Source of the DNA: Silvanigrellales bacterium
Lineage (GTDB): Bacteria; Bdellovibrionota_B; Oligoflexia; Silvanigrellales; Silvanigrellaceae
DNA: 64,000 nucleotides
Assembly: GCA_020247005.1 (NCBI GenBank)
Contig: JADCJN010000029.1
Coordinates: forward strand, 1-64,000
Reading direction: 5' to 3'
The notes under the pieces are model-generated. The model was not told the origin of the DNA, ran no database searches, and saw only the letters and a program-made list of their open reading frames with translations. This document shows positions 1 through 8,364 of this stretch, one piece after another. Numbering within the stretch: position 1 is the first letter of the stretch; every line of letters begins with the position of its first letter. Made by a program: the position numbers and the translations under genes.

Positions 1-1
1 C

Positions 2-1276
2 GAGCGCAAGAGCCAGGCTGCCATCGCAACCACCGCAAAAGACCTCTACGAAAAAATGCGGGCAAAGCTCATTGTCATTGGAGCGTTGTCGCTCACGTTT
101 TCACTTGTCTCCGCCTCCGCAATTGTTGGTTACATGAGTCACATTTCTAAACGCCTTTCGCGCATCACCCGTGCTTTGAACCGCTCCTTCACTGCTGTAG
201 AAAGAACCTCTCTTGCCATTGCAAAAAGTTCCACGCACCTGGCGTCTTCCACCACGGAGGAAGCGTCGAGCATTGCAGAAACCGCGGCAGCCATGGAGCA
301 AATGACGGCTACGATTTCCAAAACGGTTCAAAACGTGGCAACCACCCTCGAGGTCGCCGAAGAGGGCCAGCAGGAAGCGCAACGGGGACAAGAGGTTGTT
401 GGAAAAATGCTGGGCGCGATGAATGAAATTCAGGCGGCGAACTCAAAACTGGAAACAATGGTGAAGCTGATTGAAGAAATCAAAGACAAAACACGCGTCA
501 TCAACGACATCGTTTTTGAAACGCGACTTCTGTCCTTCAACGCTTCAATTGAAGCAGCGCGCGCCGGAGCCCAAGGACGCGGGTTTGCCGTCGTGGCTGA
601 AGAGGTTGGAAACCTTGCTGTCGTCAGCGGCAAGGCGGCCGACGAGATCCGTGTCCTTCTGGAGTCGAGCACATCACAGGTGAACGAGATTGTGCGAGGA
701 ACCCAGGAGCGAGTGGACCTCGGCCGTGCGCGCGCGGAAGACTGCGAGAAGGCTTTTGGGGGTATGGGCGAGTCTCTCTCGAGAGTGTGTCAGTACGTGC
801 GCGGCATTTCGGCTGCGGCACAGGAACAGGACAGCGGAGTGAAGCAGATAAACCGCGCCATGGCTCAGCTCGATGCTGTCACGCAGACCAACGCCACAGA
901 GGCGGAGGGTTTGAACAGCCAGGCAGGCCTGCTCTCCGACGAGTCGGTCACCATGGCCGACTCCGTTCGCCAACTTTTCACAACGGTGCTGGGCCGTGAA
1001 GACGAATCCGACGAGGCCTCGAACGAGGGTGAAAGAGAGCCCGCGCGAAAGTCTCATTCCGAGCGATTGCAGAGCTCCAACGCCTCGAAGCGAACCCGGC
1101 GCGCCCCGCGCGATTCACACGAGTCAACCACATCTCATGACTTGGGCAGGCAAGTGAGTCGTCGTCAATCAGGTCATGGATCTGAGAATCAGACCCGACT
1201 CCATGAGAACGGCATTCAGGAACACAATGATCTCGACGTTCCGCTGCGTGACGACCCGAATTGGCGCGCCTCGTGA
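2..1276 (+). CDS. Methyl-accepting chemotaxis protein (5'-truncated by window edge)
   Basis: C-terminal part of a chemoreceptor that would control CheA kinase at the cell pole. The frame is open from base 2. The ATG at 56 lies just before a hydrophobic segment (about 20 residues, IGALSLTF region), so the real start and sensor domain are probably left of the window. No clear HAMP domain follows the membrane segment; a Ser/Thr-rich helix leads into the long methyl-accepting coiled coil. The hairpin tip reads FETRLLSFNASIEAARAG, a variant of the usual QTNLLALNAAIEAARAGE and like the tips I know from Bdellovibrio-type receptors. The last 90 or so residues are hydrophilic and charged and end in NWRAS, which only faintly recalls the CheR-docking pentapeptide NWETF. 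The stop overlaps the GTG start of the CheR-CheB fusion, so the two are probably co-translated. Confidence 0.9.
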   Translation, partial: ERKSQAAIATTAKDLYEKMRAKLIVIGALSLTFSLVSASAIVGYMSHISKRLSRITRALNRSFTAVERTSLAIAKSSTHLASSTTEEASSIAETAAAMEQMTATISKTVQNVATTLEVAEEGQQEAQRGQEVVGKMLGAMNEIQAANSKLETMVKLIEEIKDKTRVINDIVFETRLLSFNASIEAARAGAQGRGFAVVAEEVGNLAVVSGKAADEIRVLLESSTSQVNEIVRGTQERVDLGRARAEDCEKAFGGMGESLSRVCQYVRGISAAAQEQDSGVKQINRAMAQLDAVTQTNATEAEGLNSQAGLLSDESVTMADSVRQLFTTVLGREDESDEASNEGEREPARKSHSERLQSSNASKRTRRAPRDSHESTTSHDLGRQVSRRQSGHGSENQTRLHENGIQEHNDLDVPLRDDPNWRAS

Positions 1277-3309
1277 TTGCTGGTGAAGAGGCCGCAGTCG
1301 AGGCCATTGCAACGCTGTTTACGGCGCGCACTGGGGTGGAGCTCAGGCCGAACAGGCGCGAGCTTGTGCGAGGCCGATTGGCACCACGCATGCGCAAGCT
1401 GGGCTTAAAATCTTACCAAGAGTACCGGAAATTTCTTGAAACGAATTTGGAACGAGAACTGCCCCATGTGCTCGGCTTGCTGACCACACACAAAACAGAA
1501 TTTTTCCGCGAGGCCGAACAGCTCGAACATCGGCGCGAAGCGGTTGTGAAGCCGACTCTGGCTGCTCGAAAGCCTTTGCGCATTTGGTCGGCCGCAGCTT
1601 CCACGGGCGAGGAAGCTTACTCCATTGCCATGATCGTGGCCGAAGAGCTTATCGCACTTGGTTTGGACCCAAGGCGTTACTCCCCGGGCATCACGATTCT
1701 TGGGACCGACGTTGACGCGCTTTCCATCGCGAAAGCAGCCAATGGTGTTTTTGCGGAGCGGACTCTGGGAGGGCTGACCTCCCAGAGGCTGAAAGCCTGG
1801 TTCCAAAGCGGATCCGGACCACACGTGGGTTATTTCCGCATTCATGATGCGCTCCACGCGATGTGCCGGTTTGAACGTTTCAATTTGCTCGAAGACCAGC
1901 AGAACGAAAAATTCGACGCCGTGATTTGCCGAAACGTGTTTATCTATTTCACAGAACCGAACATCGCTCGCGCAACAAAAGGTCTGCTGGGCGCCCTGCG
2001 AACAGAGGGTCATCTTTACGTGGGACTGAGCGAACCCTTTGCCTCTCCTGTGTCTTCGCTTGTTACCGTAGGCCAATCCATTTACCGGCACCGCCTCGCT
2101 GCCGAAGGAGAACAGGGCTCGAAGGCCTCGAAAACATCAATGCCTCCCCAGCAAGAAAAAGCTCGAACAGGAAACACACGTGTGCTCATTGTCGACGACT
2201 CGCGCACAGTGCGTCTCGCCCTGCGTTCCGCGCTGGAAAAGCGCGGCCAGTTCGAGATCGTGGCAGAGGCTTCGTGCCCGCGCGAAGCGCGAAAAGCGCT
2301 GGCAGCTCATAAAGTTGACGTCATGACTCTCGATATCAATATGCCTGAGGAGTCTGGCATCGCCTATTTGGAGTCGGTAAATGCATCCCCTGGTGGCATG
2401 TCCGCTCATCCGCCCGTTGTGATTATCAGTTCCATGAACCCAGAAGACGCCTCTATTTATTTGAGATGCGTGGAGCTTGGTGCGTTTGCCTACATTGAAA
2501 AGACGACGAACCTCGCGGATGCCTCACTCGGCTTGGGGCTTGGAGAGACGCTCAAGGCGGCGGCAGGCCCCACTCTTCGCTCCCGTTCGATTCGCGCCAG
2601 CGGCGAAGTCAGTGGGAAATCCTCCACCGACGCCTTGCGATCCGCCCCTGGGCCACAGCCCGTTTCGGAATCTGACCTCGCTCTGCCGAAAACGAAGGCA
2701 CCTCACCCCCTCGGCACGGAAGCGGCCCTCATGCTGGTGGGCTCTTCTACAGGAGGCACGGTCGCACTGGCCCAACTCTTCGCCGACTTTCCTGATGCGT
2801 TTCCCCCCGTCGTCGTCACCCAGCACATCCCCGCGGCGTTCGTTCCCACCCTCGTGCAGAATCTCGGTCAAACGACCCGAAAAAAAGTCGTCGCCGGCGC
2901 ACACGGCGATTTGCTCGACCGTTCGACGATTTATATCATTCCTGGAAACGTGCACGGCCGCATCGTAGATTCACGCGGATTGCGCCTCGAGTTCTCGAAC
3001 GATCCCGCTGTGAATGGGCACAAACCGAGTGTCGACATTCTTTTTGCTTCTGCCGCAGCTCTCAACCGTCGAAACGCTGTTGTGGCCTTGCTCTTAACAG
3101 GCATGGGAGACGACGGCGCACAAGGACTTCTCAAACTGAAGGAAGCTGGCGCAACGACAATCTGCCAAGACGCTGCTTCCTGCGTTGTTTACGGAATGCC
3201 ACGCGCAGCCGTGGAACTGGGAGCTGCGATGTATCAGCTGAACCTCAATTCTTTAGCCGTCGCACTGTTCGGACAAGTGACCGCGATCTCCCGCAAGGGA
3301 GTTGCTTAA
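1273..3309 (+). CDS. CheR-REC-CheB fusion: receptor methyltransferase / response regulator methylesterase
   Basis: Both arms of chemotactic adaptation in one chain of about 678 residues. Residues 1-275 are a CheR-type SAM methyltransferase (SAAASTGEEAYSIAM near 105, ICRNVFIYF near 220). Residues 302-420 are a receiver domain with the acidic pair in VLIVDDSRT and acceptor Asp in LDINMP. Residues 485-675 are a CheB methylesterase with nucleophile in GSSTGGT, His in TQHIP and Asp in LTGMGDDGA, so all catalytic residues appear intact. The GTG at 1273 overlaps the receptor stop (GTGA); an in-frame TTG at 1261 is the alternative and neither has a strong ribosome site. Receptor, methyltransferase and esterase thus come from one coupled unit. 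Known CheB/CheR hybrids have the reverse order (esterase first, then CheR and PAS). Confidence 0.92.
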   Translation: MIAGEEAAVEAIATLFTARTGVELRPNRRELVRGRLAPRMRKLGLKSYQEYRKFLETNLERELPHVLGLLTTHKTEFFREAEQLEHRREAVVKPTLAARKPLRIWSAAASTGEEAYSIAMIVAEELIALGLDPRRYSPGITILGTDVDALSIAKAANGVFAERTLGGLTSQRLKAWFQSGSGPHVGYFRIHDALHAMCRFERFNLLEDQQNEKFDAVICRNVFIYFTEPNIARATKGLLGALRTEGHLYVGLSEPFASPVSSLVTVGQSIYRHRLAAEGEQGSKASKTSMPPQQEKARTGNTRVLIVDDSRTVRLALRSALEKRGQFEIVAEASCPREARKALAAHKVDVMTLDINMPEESGIAYLESVNASPGGMSAHPPVVIISSMNPEDASIYLRCVELGAFAYIEKTTNLADASLGLGLGETLKAAAGPTLRSRSIRASGEVSGKSSTDALRSAPGPQPVSESDLALPKTKAPHPLGTEAALMLVGSSTGGTVALAQLFADFPDAFPPVVVTQHIPAAFVPTLVQNLGQTTRKKVVAGAHGDLLDRSTIYIIPGNVHGRIVDSRGLRLEFSNDPAVNGHKPSVDILFASAAALNRRNAVVALLLTGMGDDGAQGLLKLKEAGATTICQDAASCVVYGMPRAAVELGAAMYQLNLNSLAVALFGQVTAISRKGVA

Positions 3310-3664
3310 GGGGCCGCTTCATAAAAGCGCCGACAGCATCGTCTTCGCCCCCGCCGCTTTTATGAGAGCGGCAGAGAGATTTTTTCATAGGATCGGGGAC
3401 AAGAAACGGCCCTACGCGTAGGTTGCAGTTGCTTATAAAGTAACTCACGCGAGGGTTAAATCTGAGAGGCTTGCGCCGGCTCTGTTCCCTCTAAAAAAAT
3501 TGCGTCTCGCGAGGTTCATAAAGGGTGTGAGGTCCCTGGGCGGGCCACTCGAACCGGAAGTTTTTCGACGGGTGAGGTTTACATTGACGTAAATGAGCCC
3601 GCCGAAAAACCACGGTGACGAAGAGAACGCGCCTTTTATGAAGCGGGCCTAAGGTGACTTCATT
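3310..3664. other. 355-bp convergent intergenic region rich in inverted repeats
   Basis: No credible gene between the CheRB stop and the ruvB stop. It holds several dyads: 3313-3329 with 3355-3372 (CGCTTCATAAAAGCG pairing with CGCTTTTATGAGAGCGG), followed by a run of six T at 3378-3383; an imperfect palindrome AGTTGCTTATAAAGTAACT near 3428-3446; and a 13-bp stem with one mismatch at 3560-3572/3598-3610 enclosing a second small dyad. The core CCGCTTCATAAAA at the left edge recurs inverted at 3633-3645 near the right edge. The first hairpin may terminate the chemotaxis unit. The rest is unexplained. Confidence 0.7.
3313..3383 (+). terminator. Hairpin plus T-run after cheRB, possible terminator
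   Basis: Long stem GCCGCTTCATAAAAGCG (3313-3329) pairs with CGCTTTTATGAGAGCGGC (3355-3372, one bulge), with a loop of about 25 bases. Six T follow after a 5-base gap. It sits directly after the cheRB stop. The loop is large and the T-run is not immediate, so intrinsic termination is plausible but not textbook. Confidence 0.4.
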
Positions 3665-4768
3665 TTAGAAGTCTTCCCCACTCGCGCTTTCCACGGCCGC
3701 AAGATGAGAGCGCCCAGCTTGGGAAAGCACCCTTCCCCGCGCCGTGCGGTGCAAGTAACCACGGTACACAAGGAACGGCTCGTAGACGTCTTCCAAGTTC
3801 CCGCGATCGTCGTTGAGCGCGGCGGCAACGGCTTCCACGCCGACAGGGCCCCCGTCGTGACGGTCGCGAATGATTCTCAGAATGTCTCTGTCCATGCGGG
3901 TGAGGCCTTCGTCATCAATGCCGAGGGCATCGAGCGAGCGGCGCACGGTGACTTCCGAAAGCACGTCTTCACCAGCCACAAGTGCAAAGTCCATGACACG
4001 GGAAAGAAGGGCGTTTGCGATGCGGGGTGTGCCCCGACTCCGGCGCGCCAAAGCCGCCGAGGCGGCAGCATCGACTTCAACCCCCAAAATGCGCGCGCTC
4101 CGTTCGACAATGGTGGCCAGGACTTTCGGACGATAGAAGTCGAGGCGCTGCGCCAAGCCAAAACGGTCGCGCAGCGGAGCTGAAAGAGAACCCTCGCGCG
4201 TTGTGGCGCCAATGAGGGTAAAAGGCTGCAAAGCGAACCGCATGGTTTGTGCCGTGGGACCTTGGCCAATAAGAAGGTCCATGCGTCTGTCTTCCATGGC
4301 GGAATACAGGACCTCTTCCACGTGAACGGGCAAACGGTGAATTTCGTCGATGAAGAGCACCGTATTCGCTTCAATGCCCCCCAAGATGCCCATGAGGTCT
4401 GCGGGTTTTTCAATCACCGGGCCACTTGTGACCTTCAACTCGGAGCCAATTTCCGCCGCAATGATTCCCGCCAAGGTCGTTTTCCCGAGCCCCGGCGGCC
4501 CATGCAGCAAAACGTGGTCGGGCATGCGCCCACGGGCGCGCGCTGCCGCTGTGTAGATTTTTAGAATCTCCACGACGCGTTCTTGGCCGGGGTAGTCGGC
4601 GAAGCTCCGAGGGCGCAGAACATTGCCACCCAGGTCACCTAAAGGTCCGCTCGGCGACGAGCGAGAAAGCGCCACCTGCCCCGTCGCACCAGAGGAGGGC
4701 TGGGACGGAAACACGATGTGGTCGGCGGGGCCAACGCGTCCTTCGCTGGTTTCTTCGCGTCCGCTCAT
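3665..4768 (-). CDS. ruvB: Holliday junction branch migration helicase RuvB
   Basis: Hexameric AAA+ motor that pulls DNA through the RuvA-bound Holliday junction during recombinational repair. It shows Walker A GPPGLGKTT, Walker B FIDEIHR, sensor 1 GATTREG, the arginine-finger region APLRDRFG and the C-terminal winged helix (DVYEPFLVYRGYLHRTARGR). At 367 residues it is some 30 longer than E. coli RuvB because of a Ser/Gly-rich N-terminal extension before the first conserved block (LRPRSFADYPGQE). The ATG at 4768 overlaps the ruvA stop (ATGA), so translation is coupled in the order ruvA-ruvB. An internal start closer to the conserved block cannot be excluded. Confidence 0.97.
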   Translation of the reverse strand: MSGREETSEGRVGPADHIVFPSQPSSGATGQVALSRSSPSGPLGDLGGNVLRPRSFADYPGQERVVEILKIYTAAARARGRMPDHVLLHGPPGLGKTTLAGIIAAEIGSELKVTSGPVIEKPADLMGILGGIEANTVLFIDEIHRLPVHVEEVLYSAMEDRRMDLLIGQGPTAQTMRFALQPFTLIGATTREGSLSAPLRDRFGLAQRLDFYRPKVLATIVERSARILGVEVDAAASAALARRSRGTPRIANALLSRVMDFALVAGEDVLSEVTVRRSLDALGIDDEGLTRMDRDILRIIRDRHDGGPVGVEAVAAALNDDRGNLEDVYEPFLVYRGYLHRTARGRVLSQAGRSHLAAVESASGEDF

Positions 4769-5613
4769 GGAGCGTCCCTTTCCTTTGTTTCCTTAAAGAG
4801 ATGCCCCGAAAGCTTCCGAAGGGCATCACGCAGCGCAACTTCGAGCACCACGGGCTCGCCTGCTTTCAGTTTTCCTTCAAACTCCCGCAGAACACCTTCA
4901 ATCTGCTTTTCCTTGTAGCCGATATTTTCCAGAGCACTGCGCAAATCCTCCACCGCACGCCGCGAATGCAAGCGCTCCTCGAGGTCGCGAGCTTCACGTT
5001 CAACTTTCGAGCTCCCCTTTGAAGAAGAGGCACCCAGGCTCGCATGGTCGACGGGAAACAGGGTGGCATCAGCGTCATGAGTTCCGTCCCATGGTGAGCG
5101 TTTGCCCTCAACGAAGGAGCCCCCATCGGCCGACGCAGCCGACCCAGCCGACCCAGCAGACGCAGCACCGAAAGGCGCACTCTTTTCGTACAGAGGCCTC
5201 AACGCAAGAAGCTTGATGCACTTTGGCTTCAACTCCAGAATGAGCCGTTCGGCCGTTTTTGCTCCCACGCCGGGAATGCTGACAAGCACAGGGACAGACG
5301 CTTCCACCAGAGCCCTGCAGAGCTCAACCCCATCCAGAGGCCCCAGTAAACCCACAGCGAGCTTTGGCCCCACGCTGTTCACCGACAAGAGGGCTTCAAA
5401 AACCTTTCGGTCGAAAAGTGTGGCGAAACCAAAGAGCCGGAGGGCGTCTTCGCGCACGTGCGTATGAATATACAGGTGCGCGGCGTGGCCTTCGGGAGGA
5501 AGAGCGCACAGCGACGATGCGGGCACCGTGATTTCGTAACCCACCCCACCCACGTCGAGAAGAAGGGCCTCGGGGGTTTTTTCGATGAGGACGCCTCTTA
5601 GGAATCCGATCAT
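4765..5613 (-). CDS. ruvA: Holliday junction DNA helicase subunit RuvA
   Basis: Junction-binding partner of RuvB. The start MIGFLRG at 5613 is preceded by AGAGGGG at good distance; upstream in-frame codons lack a site. Domain I (OB fold) covers residues 1-65. Two helix-hairpin-helix motifs follow (LLSVNSVGPKLAVGLL and LVSIPGVGAKTAERLILEL). A C-terminal UBA-like domain III (VEDLRSALENIGYKEKQIEGV) ends the chain. At 282 residues it is about 80 longer than E. coli RuvA: the linker between domains II and III is expanded and of low complexity (Ala/Ser/Gly, then acidic), part of it coded by a 9-bp tandem repeat. The ruvB start overlaps its stop. Confidence 0.96.
   Translation of the reverse strand: MIGFLRGVLIEKTPEALLLDVGGVGYEITVPASSLCALPPEGHAAHLYIHTHVREDALRLFGFATLFDRKVFEALLSVNSVGPKLAVGLLGPLDGVELCRALVEASVPVLVSIPGVGAKTAERLILELKPKCIKLLALRPLYEKSAPFGAASAGSAGSAASADGGSFVEGKRSPWDGTHDADATLFPVDHASLGASSSKGSSKVEREARDLEERLHSRRAVEDLRSALENIGYKEKQIEGVLREFEGKLKAGEPVVLEVALRDALRKLSGHLFKETKERDAP
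5129..5164. repeat. Four tandem 9-bp units in the ruvA linker
   Basis: Units GCCGACGCA, GCCGACCCA, GCCGACCCA and GCAGACGCA (plus-strand reading) lie head to tail. On the coding strand they give repeats of a three-residue Ala/Gly/Ser-type unit in the RuvA domain II-III linker. Unit length is a multiple of three, so copy-number change would keep the frame. Confidence 0.8.
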
Positions 5614-5781
5614 GCGTGTTCCCCTCTTTGAATTTCGTTGACGCCTGCCAGGCAAAATTCGCAGCGCACGCAGGGCCGCTTCGAGCCGATGACAAGGAAC
5701 GTTCGGGTGAAATCGAATCTGTCACGATTCCCGCACGAAGGCAAAATGCAGACACAATGCAGGCTCAATGCCGGCATACGA

Positions 5782-5791
5782 GGGGGGGGGG
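5782..5791 (+). repeat. G10 homopolymer just upstream of the PilZ gene start
   Basis: Ten consecutive G lie 8 bases before the ATG at 5800. The tract may act as an over-long Shine-Dalgarno region or be a slippage-prone contingency tract. It is by far the longest mononucleotide G run I noticed in the window. Confidence 0.85.
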
Positions 5792-5799
5792 CGCGGACC

Positions 5800-6444
5800 A
5801 TGGCGTTCTGGATACGCAAGAAGGGTGAAGAAGGCGAAGGCGGAAAAGACGGCGAGGCGTCTGCGGGCAGCCTAAAACCGACAAAGAAAAAAGACGAAAA
5901 AAAGGAAAATAAGCCCAAGCGCATCGACAATCTGCGCATTCCTCAGCAACTTCGAGTGACCCTCCGCTCCCTCGGATCACCAAACGAATTCGTCTTCCTG
6001 ACAAAAGACCTTTCGGCCACCGGCGCGTTCGTGCTCTGCTCGAACTTCAAGCGTTACCCTTTCCAACAAACGAGCACCTTGCTCGACTGCGTCGTGGAGC
6101 TTAAGGTTCCTGAGGCCGAGGAAACCTACAGGCTCACCTTCCTTGCAAAAATTGCACGTGTCGTTGAAGCGAAAGGTGAAGGAGCCCTGTCGATTTCCGG
6201 ATTCGGTGTCCGTATTGTCCAAATTTCCCAAGACCAGCGGGTGTTCCTCGAGTCCTTCATCCAACGCCATGGCGCTCCTGATGTGAACAATGCAGCGGCA
6301 GACTTGGCAGGACTCCTGCCTGCAAACAACGTCCTGACTCCGGCTCATGCGCTGGGCAATGAAGAAGAATTCGACGACGTCGGTGACGGTCTTCTGACCG
6401 ATGAAGATGACGAAGACGTTGGGAGTCTTCCCCGCGCCGTTTGA
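5800..6444 (+). CDS. PilZ domain protein
   Basis: Probable cytoplasmic cyclic-di-GMP effector of 214 residues. A Lys/Glu-rich N-terminus (residues 1-45) precedes a PilZ-like domain. The domain shows an Arg-containing first motif (KRIDNLRIP) and the D-x-S-x-x-G motif in DLSATGAF, then beta strands (YRLTFLAKIARVVEA, FGVRIVQIS) and an acidic tail (EEEFDDVGDGLLTDEDDEDV). The first motif is R-x4-R rather than canonical R-x3-R, so ligand binding is uncertain. The start is taken at 5800 (MAFWIRKK); the frame stays open upstream to 5638 through the G10 tract, so a longer form is formally possible. It runs divergently from ruvA and precedes the YihY-type gene by 46 bp. Confidence 0.8.
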   Translation: MAFWIRKKGEEGEGGKDGEASAGSLKPTKKKDEKKENKPKRIDNLRIPQQLRVTLRSLGSPNEFVFLTKDLSATGAFVLCSNFKRYPFQQTSTLLDCVVELKVPEAEETYRLTFLAKIARVVEAKGEGALSISGFGVRIVQISQDQRVFLESFIQRHGAPDVNNAAADLAGLLPANNVLTPAHALGNEEEFDDVGDGLLTDEDDEDVGSLPRAV

Positions 6445-6490
6445 CGTGGGTCTCGCCTTCTCTTTTGGAGCGAAGGAACCTCAGGCACCC

Positions 6491-7924
6491 ATGTCAAACC
6501 GCGCCGCACCCGCTGCCGTCATCGCTTTCAAGCGCCTTCAACACGCGTTCGCTCTGCTTGCGAGCACGCCCACCTTGTCTGAAATCGACGCACTCAGGGA
6601 GAGGCGGCGAAAGGGTGAGTTGAGTTTTCGCGAAGGCGCCCTTTACCTCGTGCGCGAAACCACGCACCTCGTGATTGGCAAAAGCGTGGCAGAAAAGTCA
6701 GCGGCACTCACCTACACTTTTATCCTCTCTATCGTTCCCCTTTTGGCCATCGCCTTTACGTTCTTCAAGGGGTTTGGTGGACTCCAGTCGCTCGTCGACG
6801 ACACCATCAAGCCTCTCGTGTCTACGCATTTCGCACCGGCTGTCGCCCTGCAGCTCTCCGAGTTCCTCGATTTCCTGCTGGGCCAGCTCGACACGAAGGC
6901 GCTCTCGGTGGTGAGCTTCATCACATTCCTGGGCACTGTCATTGTCCTGCTCATGAACATCGAGAAATGCTTGAATGACGTTTTCGGAGCATTGAAAGAG
7001 CGCTCGCTTTTTCGAAAATTCACGAACTACTGGGTTCTTATGAGTTTCACGCCTGTGGTTATTGCTTTTTCGAGCGTGAAGTCGACAGAGCTCATGCAAC
7101 AGTTTTCTTTCGCACAAAACTTTTTTGGGGGCCTTCTTGGCACCTTCCGCCTCCTCGACGTTGCCCGTTACTTTTTCGGAGTCGGCGTCGAGTTGCTCGG
7201 ATTCCTGGTGCTTTTCGGGTTTATGCCCAACCGTCGCACGAGCTGGCGAGCGCTTTTGTTGGGAGCTGCCGTGACCACCGTGCTTTTCGAGGGACTTCAA
7301 TTCGTGAACGTCACTCTCACGCGACGAAGTTTCGCCGACTCCAGCGCCACGGAGATCTATGGCACCATACCACTGCTGGCCGTGGCCTTCTTTGTGTGGA
7401 TCCGTCTTGTCTGGATCGTCGTGCTTGTAGGCGCCTGCGTCTGCATGGCCATGTCCCTTCTTCTTGATGAATCCGAAGAGACGTCTGGCCATGCGGGCGT
7501 GACCTCGGACCTCGCAACGTGTGCCCGAATTTTCGAAGACGCTTGCACTCGCTTCGAAACCGACAACGTTCCGGCCACCTTTGAGTCTATCGTCGGCTCG
7601 CGCAAGCTGGGCAGAGCCGAAGCCGAGCGCGTTTTGACGTGGCTCTTGGGGGCTCGTTTGTTGCTTGGCCAGCAAAAGGGGCGAAGGCTCCTGCTTATTC
7701 CGACGCCCAAAGGAAACCGTCTTCGGCATGCCCCTGCTGCATTTCTCAAAGAGATTCTGCGCCACGGCGCTCCAAAGGTGGAGGTGGCCCCTCGCGCCAC
7801 ACCCACCACACCCGGTTTCGAACGAGCGACTGGGCGCCGACGAGAAGACGCTCTTTTCCCAGGTGACGCCTTTGCGTCTGAAGTGCTCGCTTCCCTCACA
7901 CCTTCAAAGGAGACCGCTCCATGA
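6491..7924 (+). CDS. YihY/BrkB (UPF0761) family inner membrane protein with C-terminal extension
   Basis: Polytopic membrane protein of unknown function, about 477 residues from MSNRAAP at 6491. Around six hydrophobic segments fit the YihY fold, starting with LTYTFILSIVPLLAIAFTFF and including FITFLGTVIVLLMNIE, the family-typical NYWVLM region and a final segment near IPLLAVAFFVWIRLVWIVV. E. coli YihY is about 290 residues; here the N-terminus is longer and a soluble C-terminal part of roughly 130 residues resembles a winged helix (ATCARIFEDACTRF ... RAEAERVLTWLLGARLLLGQ). The first possible start at 6401 overlaps the PilZ gene and is less likely. Its stop overlaps the next start (ATGA). 'BrkB' is a historical name and does not imply a virulence role. 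Confidence 0.85.
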   Translation: MSNRAAPAAVIAFKRLQHAFALLASTPTLSEIDALRERRRKGELSFREGALYLVRETTHLVIGKSVAEKSAALTYTFILSIVPLLAIAFTFFKGFGGLQSLVDDTIKPLVSTHFAPAVALQLSEFLDFLLGQLDTKALSVVSFITFLGTVIVLLMNIEKCLNDVFGALKERSLFRKFTNYWVLMSFTPVVIAFSSVKSTELMQQFSFAQNFFGGLLGTFRLLDVARYFFGVGVELLGFLVLFGFMPNRRTSWRALLLGAAVTTVLFEGLQFVNVTLTRRSFADSSATEIYGTIPLLAVAFFVWIRLVWIVVLVGACVCMAMSLLLDESEETSGHAGVTSDLATCARIFEDACTRFETDNVPATFESIVGSRKLGRAEAERVLTWLLGARLLLGQQKGRRLLLIPTPKGNRLRHAPAAFLKEILRHGAPKVEVAPRATPTTPGFERATGRRREDALFPGDAFASEVLASLTPSKETAP

Positions 7925-8208
7925 GACACCGCCCTTTGCCGCAGGCTCGGGTTGCTTTGTTTGTCTTGTCGATTTTGTCTGCACTGGTCGCAGTGGGGAT
8001 TGCGACAGCCGTTTATGCTCAAGGATCCGGCCCCCGAACCTACTCTACAAAAGGAAAGGTCACCGCCGTTCAAGGTTCGAAACTCGTGATAAAAGACAAA
8101 TTCGGGGTGGACTGGGAATACACATTGCCTAAAGGCATCACTTCAGCGGTCGGCAAAGAAGTGAAAGTTGTTTACGTTATGCAGGCCGTGAAAATCGAAT
8201 CACCCTGA
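7921..8208 (+). CDS. Small exported hypothetical protein
   Basis: 95 residues with a Sec signal peptide (positive start, hydrophobic LFVLSILSALVAVGIATAV, likely cleavage after VYAQ or VYA). The mature part is about 60 residues of alternating beta-like sequence (KGKVTAVQGSKLVIKD, GKEVKVVYVMQAVKIE) that could be a small OB-like barrel. I do not recognise a family. Its ATG overlaps the stop of the YihY-type gene (ATGA), so it is co-translated with it and may act in the periplasm next to that membrane protein. Confidence 0.75.
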   Translation: MRHRPLPQARVALFVLSILSALVAVGIATAVYAQGSGPRTYSTKGKVTAVQGSKLVIKDKFGVDWEYTLPKGITSAVGKEVKVVYVMQAVKIESP

Positions 8209-8327
8209 ACATTCACATTTTCTCACCTTTTTTTTGCGCTGAAAAGAGGGCCAAGCGACCTTGCCAACAGGCTGCACCCGGGCCTCACAACAATTGACTT
8301 TTTCGCAACAACGATGTGTTGTCCCGC

Positions 8328-8356
8328 TGGACAAGACCGATTTCGTGGGGTAAAAA
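8328..8356 (+). promoter_or_regulatory. Candidate sigma-70 promoter of the opp operon
   Basis: TGGACA (8328-8333), 17-base spacer, TAAAAA (8351-8356). The expected transcript start would be near 8363, about 50 bases before the oppA ATG. A second TTGACT at 8294 lacks a good -10 partner. Pattern match only. Confidence 0.35.
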
Positions 8357-8364
8357 CCGCTGCA

